64,000 nt of DNA, from positions 4,588,001 through 4,652,000 of the forward strand of contig NC_084763.1 in NCBI RefSeq assembly GCF_028858725.1. Direction: 5' to 3'. The number at the start of each line of letters is the position of its first letter. The stretch's first letter is position 1. Both the position numbers and the translations under genes were made by a program. Positions 49,201 through 61,200 of this stretch are shown here, piece by piece. Below the pieces are notes generated by a model. It saw only the letters and a list, made by a program, of their open reading frames with translations, was not told the origin of the DNA and did not search any database. Source of the stretch: Colius striatus. Taxonomy: Eukaryota > Chordata > Aves > Coliiformes > Coliidae.

Positions 49201-52200
49201 ACCATGGATAGAGTGAAGGAAGGAAAATACCTACCTACTGCTTTCTGCCTATTTAAAATACGAATCCTATTTTCTAGGTGAAGTTTCACTTTTATAGATA
49301 TATTTTGTCATAAAATACTTGAACTTTTAGTGTATTTTAGTCTTGACTAAAAAGCATTACATTTTGATGAACCTGAGATCATAGAATCATAGAATGGTAG
49401 GGGTTGGAAGGGACCTTTAGAGATTATCTAATCCAACCCCCCTGCTAAAGCAGGTCCCACCTAGATCAAGTCACATAGGAACATGTCCAGGTGGGTCTTG
49501 AAGACCTCCAAGGAAAGAGCCTCTATACCCTCCCTGGGCAGCCTGTGCCAGGACTCCCTCACCTCAACGGGGAAATCGGTTTTTTCGTTATGTTTAAATG
49601 GAACTTTCTGTGTTCCAGCTTCTTCCCATTTCCTCTTGGCCTATTGATAGATACAAAAGAAAGGAGTGATTCCCCATCCTCCTGATATCCACCATTGAGA
49701 TATTTGTAACTATTGAGATCCCCCCCCGAGTCTCAACAAGACTAAACAGCCCCAGGTCCCACAGCCTTTCCTCGTACGGAAAATGCTCCGGTCCCCTTAT
49801 CATCTTGGTGGCCCTGCACTGACCTCTCTCCAGCACTTCCCTGTCCCTTTGGAGATGGGAAGCCCAGAACTGGACACTGGGCTCCAGATGAGGCCTCACC
49901 AGGGCTGAATAGAGGGGGAGCAGAACCTCCCTCAACTTGCTGGCCACACTCTACTTGATGCACCCCAGGCTGCCATTGGCCTTCTTGGCCACGAGGGCAC
50001 ATTGCTGGCTCATGGTCAGTTTATTATGAGCCAGCACTCCCAGATCTCTCTCTGCAGAGCTGCTCTCCAGCAGTTCAGTCCCCAGCCTGTTACTGGTGCT
50101 TGTGGTTGTGTGTTTTCATTCATGGTGGAAGTATAATGGCATATTACCCAGCTATAACATGACAAAATAACTCCTAAACTGCTCTCCCCCCACCCCCCAT
50201 TTAATTTCCTGTTAAGTCATGATGGGGGTAAATTTCTTGAACTGCATAGAAAAACAAGTGATGTGAATGGATATTAATTTCCATGAGTATTATGGGGTTT
50301 TTTTGCTAAGTAAAAGACATGAATGCTTCATTATTATTTCCATCTTTGCAGCCTTACATATATGCTATAAATTAGACTTGGTCAAAAGGAACACAATAGT
50401 TGCAGGACAGATGCTTTTTGATACTCTGAAGATCACGTTAGTGATCTTTGTATTGAAGTCTAATGCCTGATAAGAGACTTAATTCAGTTTCCTAGGCAAC
50501 AGTCTCATGATGCAGTAACTTTCTTCAAGGTGTTATCCTTCTATGATTAAGCACATTGCACACTCTGCAGCTGGCATCATTGTTTTGGGAACCTCGACAT
50601 GCAAATTTGGAATCTTCATCTTAGTGCTTTCAGTGAAGATGCTTTGAAGTACTTTGCAAGCAGTAACTATCAGGGAGTTAGTTCCTAAGACTATATACTG
50701 AAAAAAAGTGAAGCAGATTAAGGAGTGTTTGAGTGTTATATCTTTCAGTATTTAAAACTACTGCTTGTTCTGTGATTAAAAGAGATTAGATAAGAGCACA
50801 TAATTACCCTGTCACAATCTCTCTTCCCAGGTGATGGCATTAATTATTAAAAGATAATATATCAGAAAGAAAAGAGAACTAGTTTTATGGGCAAATGTGG
50901 CTGGATGAGAGAGTTTCTGGGCAAAGTCTCTACTCCTAGTTTTGTTTTCTAAAGGGAATTAATGTTATTTTGCGCTCTTGTTATTGTCAAAGGAACAGGA
51001 AAAGAGAAAGTATTACAGGTAAATGGAATCTGTTTTAGTTTTAAGGTTGTGTTACATACTGACTTCTGCACATATTGCACTATCCATCAGTCTATAATTG
51101 TCACTCACTGTCACATGCAACCTTAGAAGATGTTGCAAAATATATTTTGCTTATCTGCAAAACAAAGGTACTTGACACTCATAAAAGACCACAGGTACAT
51201 GTTAGGTATGTACATGCATGTATAGATACACATTTTACATACAAAAGCCTCATATGTAAATGTGTGTGTAGTTGTAATAGCAGTCTCAAAGTCTTGCTGT
51301 AAAAAGAAACCAGTGGGCAAAAATCATTTTGAAGATCAATGTAGTGCCCTATGCTTAGATGTGAAAACAATTTGAAGTGTTTAGATTTTTTCCCAGGTGA
51401 CTTCTAGAAGTGGTGGGAGAAGGTTTGAATTAGACTCTTCAGAGTAATTTAAATGCTCTTTAAATTTATTGTCATAATTAAGCATGCAAGTGCCTTGCCT
51501 GATTTACTTGATAGCAGTTGTAAAGGACTTGAAATGTGGATTAATTTTCTGAGTGAATTTGGATTAAAAGCATTTGGTACAAGAACTTGGAAAATATTTG
51601 TTTAAGTGACATTTAGATAAGTAACACCCAAGTTAATTTTTACTTTCTCCTGCATAATCATTGACATTTTGGGGTGGTAAATCCTCAAATGTGCAGATTA
51701 ATCAAGATGTGACTCTTCAATAAGTGATTTTAATGATGTATGGAGAAATGCTATCCTTAACATCATGAAAACCACAAAATATTTTAGCATGAGCTACCAT
51801 GACCATATAGCATGTAGAAAAATATTGGATGTTCAGGTTCTAGGGACTGATCAATTTCTATTCTTGTTTTTGATCTTTATTGATTTCATTTAAATGTTGA
51901 GACTAATGGCATGATCTGCTGTAGAATTCCAGATTGTAAGTGCGTGCAGATCACCTAATATAAATCCTGGAATCGTTTAGGTTAGAAGGGGTCTTCATCT
52001 GGTCCTGGTCTGCTGAAACCTCAGACCAGAGAAGACTGTGAAATTAAATCATTTAAGAAACTGACATGCTCAGATAATGTAAAGCAAGCTTTTCTATTTA
52101 TGTGACAGAAGTCTCAGGGATATTTTGTTCCATTTAAAGGCAAGTCAGGTGTTTGTCTGATGCTGCCTTTTGATTTTGTTGAGTGCTGACCTCAGGAAAA

Positions 52201-55200
52201 GCTGTGTTAGGTATGTGTTGTGGGATTTTCTTAAACCAAAAAAAAATGAGGACTCTTACAGAGTTCCTTTCTTTTTTTTAGGAAAGGCTTTTAGAAGATA
52301 CTTCATTATTTCTATTTTTTGTCTTCAGAGTTGATGTTTTGAATTGCTTTTATGTTTTAAAATTTAATAGAAAGGTCAACTTATTGCAACATCTGTGAAA
52401 ATCCTGCAAGAGTAGAGAGGAAAGGCTAGACTAGAGTAAGGAGAGGTCAGGAGGTTTGGAGCTGGGAAAAGAAGCAAAAAAGGATACTGGGATGGACCCG
52501 AGAGTCCCAAATGTTGTCAGAAGCTTTAGGTAGGCACATGTGTTTACCACTTATTCACAGGAAGGACAGATAATACAATTGAGGTATTTCTCACTATAGC
52601 TCCCCCCAGATGTGTCTACTATTTGGGAAAAAAGGGATGAAGGTATCAGGAATGCAAATTGAAACATGTTTGGTGGACATCCATTTCTGGTTGAGTATTC
52701 TGTAACTTAATGGCAACCAGCTTCAAATTATTTCCTATTGGAGCTTACTCTGGCAGAGAAGATCAACTACTAAACTTAAAACCAGCTGGCAGTTCCTAGC
52801 TTTCAACAGCCTAATTTCATTTGTCTGATGCAGACAGAATATATTGTGCCTTACATGGAGGCTTACAGAAACTTGAGATTTTGGGGGGAAAAACAAGTGA
52901 AGCCTGCAGACATTTGGGCCCTTCAATACCTTACACAGCAGACTGTCCCTCTCTGTCAGAGCTCCAGGAGCGACAAAGGCTGGTGTGTTCAGCAGCATGC
53001 ACTGAAATCTGCAGGCTGTGTCATAGCTTAGTTTAACTCTGTGACCTCATCCCTGGTCAGTGGCTTCTAGTAGTCTTTGGCTGTGCTTGTCTTGGTGATT
53101 TGAGCGGAGCCCTGGTATCTGCAGCTCCAGTCAACTGACTCAGCATGCTAATTAGTCACAAAGGGGCCGTATTACCACAGGGCTGGCACTTGCTGTGCTG
53201 GAACAGCTTCTCACTGGTTGTTTGTTTCCCTCTGTGAATAAAGCTAGAGTCGCCTTCAGCTGCCCATCAGTCAGGTTCACCTACTAGACCTCACGGATAG
53301 CGTGTAGTACTGGTAAAGGGTCAGTCTAGAAGTGCTGAAAATAGTCATGGAGAGTACTGTGGGGAAGAAAGATGTAATCAATAAGTATAGGTTTGATTGG
53401 AAGTTTATGGGAGGGGTCAGCTGAATACTCCAAAACACCCTTTTTGAGTTCTCAATGTTTCTTCTGTGTCTACAAGATGAGCAAAAAAAGCCAAACCCGA
53501 GTAACTCCACAAAAACTAAACCACCAAACAAAAGAAAAACACCTCTCAGACACCCCCACCAAAACAGCACCCCACACCAATAAAACACCAGCAAAAAGAC
53601 CTCAAAAACCCCTTCTCTTCAAGCTGCAAACTAAGTAGCTGCCATAATTCTTTTCAGAGGAGAAAGAGAAGAAAAGATAGATGAAAAGTGGAAAAACTTT
53701 GTAATGGTAGCTAAAGATGACAGTGGAATATCCAGAACAAATAGAATGAAATATTCAGATTAGGACAATTAGCAAATGTTCAGATCTAGCAGGAGGGGAA
53801 ATTCCAACTTGAGCAGTCCACTTGTCCAGTAATAATCATGGTACAGAAATGGCTGCTGTTTTTAATGTAGGAACAGAGGACTGAGGAGACTTCTTGAGTT
53901 ACTGATTCTGTTCCCTTTCTTTTGATGGCAATTCTATTGTTTAGTTATTACTAAAAGTCAGTAAGTGCTGTTAAAATTCTTTCGGATGTCCTTTTTAAAA
54001 AGTGGGGCAATACAGTTAATTCTGCTCAAAGTAGAAAGGGAAAATGATTTTTTATAGCAGTCAGCAGCTGTGAGATATCAGGCAGCAACTATAAAATCCT
54101 CTCAGGTGTTCAGAAATGTAACACCAAATGAAGCAAAAGGTGATTATAGCTACCACTATATCTTTGTTGTTGGAATATGAGTAGCTCTCCAAAAGACTTG
54201 AGGTGAGCATCACGCTGGTTTTAGAAGTTTGGAGTAAATGGCATGGTAATTGCAAACCTGGCTGTAGCTTAACTAGCGTGCAGGAGCAGAAAGATGGTCT
54301 GAGTGTTATGGTCTGTGTTGAGTAAGTTCCACCTAAATGATGTGACTGGTGCTTGTAGCTCTTAGAAGACTGTGAATCAGATGAGAAACAAAAGCTAATG
54401 CAGAAGGTTGAGCTGCTGACAGGTCAAGGTTGCCATTAGCATATGACAGTGCTTTTTCCAGATGATGTTTTCATGCCTGTACTAACTTTAAAAGCACCAT
54501 CCTGCAGGAGATGTCATCTCCACCAGTTGCATGTCATTTCTGTTTTTCTGTGGGAAGGCCGTGTTCCTGGTCTCATCACCCCTTGTTTTGAAGAAGAGGC
54601 ACCGACAGTACTGGGGAGAAGAATCTCCCAAGCCTGTGTGTAGGCTCCAGATGGAGGACTGGGAACCAGTACAGCCAGCTGTCTTGTGCAGTGCTCATCT
54701 AAGTGCTCATTCAGATAACTTTCCTAAATACTGTAACATTGATTTATTTATCAGATGTAATTACCAACTTCTCTCTGGAGAAGGAAGAGAAAAAGAAATG
54801 ACAAATCCTTTTGCTATGAGTGAATTCTGATTTTTTTTTTTAATACAGGAAACCATCGGCTATTGTGCCATTTCAGTTAAATGCTCTGTGAGGAAATTTG
54901 TTTAAATGAGTAACTTTTAGCAATACTTCTGCTGAAGTAAGGGTGACTTTCCACAAGATACACTGTGTGAATAGGAGGATTTAGAACTTTTACATTCGTT
55001 TTAGTTAAACAGCAAAATCCCACTGATTTTTAAACAATCCTTTTTTCCTGTCCCACTCTTTGCCACTTGCTGTTGGCCTAGTGTTTGAAGATTAAGTACC
55101 TCAATTTTCAAGATGAGAAGCTTGCTTTATGTTTAGCCTGTTGGAGGATACTATTTTCTTCTGTTTCAGTCCAATGCATTTGGTTTTGGTCTTTTAATAC

Positions 55201-58200
55201 ATTTAAGACTTAAAATGTGTTGACCAAGTTAAAATCGGCTTTTGTTTGAGTGAGATGTATCTTAAATCCCTTTCAGGAAATATCCTGAAGTATTAGAAAA
55301 GCTTTGTTGGGTATTTAAATGTTTAAATGTTTGGGTTTTTTCCTCTCTCCTATAGTTCTTCAGCCTTTGATAGATCGTATGGGAGATGCCAAAGACCAAG
55401 TTCGAGAGCAAGCACAGAATCTTATCCTGAAACTGATGGATGAAGCAGCACCGCCCATGGTATGCTTACCTAATGTCCATTCAAATGTAGGCTTCCAGTG
55501 AGCTAATGACTTATGCATGAGCTTGACTTGGAATATGTCACAATGTTGTGGTGACTTTTAATGATGTAAATGTTCAAGACATTCTTAATGGTTGGACAGG
55601 ATGTATTCTTCAGCTAAAGATGAAAATCTGGCACAGTGTTTCTGCAGTTTTTGCGTATTGTAACTAAATTCTGGGTACATGTTTTCATCTCATGTGTCAG
55701 GACATGAGTTTAAGCATGTTGAAAGCATCCTCCTGGGTTTAAGTTGGCATAATGGGAATAAATAAGTTTTTTTAGTTTCAAATCTACTTTAGTTTTAGCT
55801 TTGTACTTGGATGTGTAGAAATAGTCCTGCAGCTGAGACAGTGTGTTCTAACTTCAGAAATCTGGTTTTCTAGATGTATGAAAAACGTGCCGGGTGAACC
55901 GTGGGCAAACTGGGGTGGGGATAAGTTGCCCTGTGACTTGTTCTCTTAGTTTTGAGTTGAGTTAAAGCTCTTTATAGTTCATAGCATTTTGTGGCATTCA
56001 AGTGGTAAATCTTACATTTCTACTCCTTGAGTCTGAAAGATGTCGGATTGTTGAACAGGAGTATATTGTGTAGGCAATGATATGTGGAGCTCTGGTGACT
56101 CTGGTTTTCAGTAGGAACTTACTACTTGAGTTTTTAATTTCTGAAGGAAATCCGAGTTTGAAGTGAGAAGTTAGTAGAGAGCATCTTATTATTTGAAAAC
56201 AAAAATGAGGGTCTTTTCTGTGCTGATTGCTGGCATGGATTATTCCTACATACAGGTTTCTATCATGTACGTGTTTGTGCCCAGGGAAAAGGATTTTTGC
56301 AGGCTTAAGTTGCAGTGAGAAAATTGTTCTCAATTACTTTGCTTGCCTGATAGGAAAAGCAGGTAGGATGTTAGACAACTACAGAAATGTATTTCTCTCA
56401 CTTCTAGCATGAAGCATTTAACCACAGATCTAACTGGGATTTGGGCATCAAACTCTATGCACAAAGACGTGCCTTTACCTTTCCATGACATCCAGCCTTG
56501 ACGCTGCTCATTGACAGAGACATTACAGCATTTTTTCATGCCTACATGCAAGTAGGTCATGAGTGACTTAGTCTTGTGCTCAAGATGCTCCTGAGTACCT
56601 GTCATGCAGACTTGAAAGTAACCTACCTGTACAGTAACACCATTTGGATAACTGCATGGCAGAGCATCTTGGAAACGCCTTCATTTGAACAATTGCTGAG
56701 AAAGAATGTAGTGATAGTTGCTTTGTTGTTAAGCCCTCATTGAGAAAGAATTTTAGGTTACTGATCCATCTCTCAGTTTCTGAAGAGATATTATTGACAC
56801 TGAGGTGGTGCAAGGAAGCTTCCATCCATCCCCTTTGAACGTTATTTGCAGCATCAGAAAGAAGATTAATGGGGTCCAAGAAACAGCGTGTATAATTAGG
56901 AGAAGGTATAGCTCTTCTGGTAACTACCCTGGGGTGGGAGAAACCTAGCTTCAGTTGTCTGCTCTCAGGACATGTACCATGAAAAATTTGGATGAAAATC
57001 ATCAATCATCATCACAGCAGAGACCAAAACTGAGAAGTCTTTTCTGTGCCTCCAACACTGAAATACAGAGTTTTAGGCTCCCTTTGCCGCAGAGAAACAT
57101 CCCTTTGGAAGAGCTGGGTGGAATAACTTTTGGGGGATAAATCCTGTAAGTCTCTCTTTAATCAATTCATCTTGTCTGTTCTAGTGTGTTGAACAATATT
57201 TAATTTGCCCTATTGTCAGTTCCCTTGTCTTGTTTTAGATGTCTGGGGTTTTTTAGTTGTTCAGGAGGTTAATTGGTTTTTTACTTACTAAATGAATGAG
57301 AAATAGATGCAGCTGATTAGGGGCAGGAAAGTATAGAAAGTGTGAGTAGTATAAATGCATGAATGGGATGAGAGGTTAACACCAACTGCTGCTAGTAAGT
57401 TCTGAGAGCTGAAGTTTCTAAGCAGCCATTTGAATGTCTCTGTTTAGAATAATTCAGTTTTTAAAGTCAGTGTAATTCGGTGAAAGACAAAAATTTCTCT
57501 TCAGTTAGTTTTGTTGGTGTAAATACCCTACAGTTCTCCCTCTCTACCTGTGTTTTCGTACACCTAGCAAGAAGATTTTCTTTTTCCCATGCTTGTCTGG
57601 GACAATGGGTTAGTTGGAAGGATGTTTTCTTCTGTGAAATCCTGTTCTTTGTTGTTAATCTGTGTAGTGTTGGCAAGACGTATCCTGTTTGTCTAAGCTT
57701 TGTTTTCCCTAAATGTAATGAAGTATAAGCAAACAAACAAGAAACCACAGCTGGGAACAAGGCTCTAAGTGGAAAATGTTACATCTGCTCTAAGTGTGCT
57801 ACATGATGAATAAAGAGGATGCAGTGTTCCCTGCTCTTACGCAGGGTTTTGTTGATCAAGTAGTTGTTTGTGAGGTTTTTTTCTTTCGGAAAGCCCCAAA
57901 GGATTGTGATAATTGTATCTAATCCAATTCTAGCAGATATATATGGAATTGTTACACTTTGCATTTGCACCACTTGAGGGTTAGGAATGAGGGTGGTGCT
58001 TGGGCTGCAAAACTGTGCTATTGCCAATGTGCAGCCATCACTAGGCAACGCTCCCGCCGGATGCTGCCGGCTGGCTGCGGCTGTCATGGCAGCGCTGCAG
58101 CTGGGGCACTTGCAGTTGCAGACTGTGCATCTGCTCCCAAATATCCCTGCGAAGCCTCCCCTCGCGTAAGCTTTGTGTTCACACTTTGCACGTCGTAACG

Positions 58201-61200
58201 TACAGCTAGAGAACGACAAGGAGATGGAAAGGTAAAAAGAGAAGCTTGAGGAGGGAGAGATTTCAAGGCAGGCAAGGAGAAACGAGTGCGCAGGGAGGTA
58301 AAGGAGGGTTCAGTGAGGCAGAGTTGTACTAGAGGAAGCAGCACCAGCGCAAAAGGAGAAATGAAAGCAGAAGGAAAATGGAAGCAAAGGAATTGGAATG
58401 AATGGGCAAGAAATAAATGGAAAGTAAAGGTGAAGTGGACAGCAGGAGTATGGATAAGGCTGAAAGTGCTGAAATGGATGAGAGGGAATTTTGGCAGGGA
58501 GACAGAACATGAAGCAAAGAGAACATAGCAACTTCTGCTTGAATCAGTAGTTCCTAGTGTTCGTGTTTGTTTGGTATGAGTTAACTGTAACAATTATGTA
58601 TGTTTTTAAGATCTGTTTCTCAAACAATAAAAACACTTGTCTAGGTTTCTGAAGGATGTTTTTTAGAAATCGGTTTTAATTTGGAATAATGTGTCTTGTA
58701 TTCTGTACTCTGCATCTCAAAATGCTATCTGGGAAGTGATTTTACTTTTCCAGTGGACCTGTCTTGTTATTTTTTTTGCATCTGTTACAAATGTAATTAT
58801 AAAATATGGATATAATGACGTAGTTCTGTGCTCCTGGTAACCAAAGACTATTATTTCTGTTTTTATAGTACATTTGGGAACGTCTTGCTGTTGGTTTTAA
58901 ACACAAGAATTACCGATCCCGAGAAGGAGTGTGCTTGTGTCTTATTGCTACCTTAAACATGTAAGCTGTTTATTTCTGTGGAGATGTAATGGTTCTTACC
59001 CTTCTTCTGAATGTCATTGTTCTCTGAAACTAATTCTTCAGGAAGTTTGATTCAATTAAGTTAATAAACTGGAAAAAAAAAATCTAACAACCTGTGAGCT
59101 TTCTGAAAGAAAGAGTGAAGGTACAGAACTTGGATCTTACTTAAAACTTGACAAAGGATTAGTAAGAGAAAGTTGGAGCTTGATAGATGTAAGTTTGTAT
59201 TTGATCATTGCTAAGCTAAAAGTTCAGTTCCACCTACAGAAGTATTTTCTATTGTTCTGTACAAAAAACCCCTATATAACGTTTTCTTTTTTTAAGTTAC
59301 GGTGCACAACCATTAGTCCTCAGCAAGTTGGTACCACATCTGTGTACAGCACTTGGTGACTCAAACAGTCAGGTAAGGATTTCATTACTTACTGCTGCAT
59401 CCACTGTGATACTTTGACAAAGAAACTTGAGCTTTTAAGAAAAGATGGTAGTCTTGTTTGTATGCAACAAATGGTTATTTTCTATCATGAGGAACAATAA
59501 ACCCATTTTCTTCTGACTCAGTCCATCCATTGGAAGATGAAAGCAGAGCTGCAAAGGCCACACTGATGCAACGTGCTGGCCTCTTGAGTTTTATCTTCAG
59601 AGATTAAAGCTAGTCATTACTGAAAATAATTTCTTCTTATAGAGCATGTTGAAAGAAAAGAAGAAAGAAATACTGACAGGAAGAATTGTCTCCAGAAGGA
59701 TCCCCTACATGAGACCATGAGTCTGCCAAATTTGCTAAAGATAACATTATCATGTGTAATAATTTCCTAAATGGAACCCAGATGGCATCTGAGGACATGC
59801 AAAGACTGTAGTTAAGATTGGTTAATTGAACAAAAACATCTGCAGTGAAAATCAGGATGTAGTTCATAGTGTCAACATCTGAACTTCAGAATACCTTGAA
59901 ATGGAAATGGATAAGATCTCTCAATTTATCTGAAGTAGTCAGAGAGAACAGGCTAAGAATACAGTAAGGAAGAAGGTAGCATTGGCAGGAGATGGGCAAA
60001 TAAACAGGATGAGTTGTTCCACATATTTTCTTGGTGCAGCAAAGTCTTTGTCTCTTCCATGTAATGTTGCATTGTTCTATTCTAGAGAAAATCTGTTAAG
60101 GACTTGTCTTGTTTGCTGATCATTAGTAAAGATGCAGTTCATATCTTGATAGAGCAATTGTGGATTTAATTCACACTGTCACAAAAGAACAATACTGAAG
60201 TCATTCCAGTAATCCTTTATAGAGGATAATGGCAAATACTAATATGCAGTTTTGGCAGTTTTTATTGTGATGACTATGATTTAAAGTTTTTCGAGACACT
60301 CAGTCTCCTGGCATAAACTCTTCTTTCCCCCTCCCTGATCTTTTCATATTCACAGTCTTTGTGCTGATGTGATGCCACATAACTCCTGCTGAAGGAAATA
60401 TAGAAAACACTGGTGGCTTTGACCCACTCCTGTGGGCAGTCAGGTCATTACTTGTCCAGAATAGGCTTGCTGCATGTAGAAACAGATGAAAGCAAGATGA
60501 AGGGTCAAGACTGAGTGCAGAGACTAACTTTTGGAAATATGGTCTACCGTGAGAGAGTCCTAAATAAAGCACTTGTTTGTTTGGGTTTTCTTCACAAATA
60601 TTATTCTTAATTCAGTCCCAGAAATTTCCTCTAGAGCTATTCATTCTAGGATTTTTCATTTACCATCTGGAGACACTCCAACGTGGAACAAATACCATCT
60701 TGAAGTAACAGTTGTATTTCCTTTCTCTTCCACCACACGACAAGGGGTAATGGAAAGAAGCTGGAATGCAAAAAGTTCCACTTAAACATATGGAAAAACT
60801 CTTTTATTGTTGAGGTGGGGGAGCCCTGGCCCAGGCTGCCCAGGAAGGGTGTGGAGGCTCTGTCTCTGCAGATCTTCAAAACCCGCCTGGACGCATTCCT
60901 GTGTGGCCTGATCTAGGTGGGACCTGCTTTGGCAGTGGGGTTGGACTGGATGATCTCTAAAGGTCCCTTCCAACCCCGACCATTCTATGACTTTAAGTGG
61001 TAGATGAGTGGTTTGTCAGCAAATGGTGTTTTGGTTTCTGTAACCATGAAATTAACCATCTAAACTGCTTTCACAGGTGCGAGATGCTGCCATCCTAGCC
61101 ATTGTAGAGGTTTATAGACATGTGGGAGAGAAAGTGCGACTAGATCTTACCAAGAGAGGAATTCCTCCTGGAAGGTGAGTTAGCTGTTGTGATTTCTTAA

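Larger units (their letters stand above)
46632..55355 (+). other. CLASP2: CLASP2 intron 2
   Basis: An 8.7-kb AT-rich intron. It contains a large antisense CR1 at 49378-50096, a faint CR1 remnant at 51968-52007 and an A/C-rich low-complexity tract at 53482-53632. No extra exon was recognised. Confidence 0.88.

Noticed and set aside
51223-51270. Imperfect hairpin resembling a microRNA precursor in CLASP2 intron 2
   Set aside because: The stem is about 15 pairs, AT-rich and bulged, based on TACAT/TGTG simple words; too short and unspecific for a pre-miRNA.
58084-58593. 169-codon minus-strand frame in CLASP2 intron 3
   Set aside because: It has no ATG and is pyrimidine-derived Ser/Leu/Phe-rich, a shadow of the purine-rich block on the other strand.
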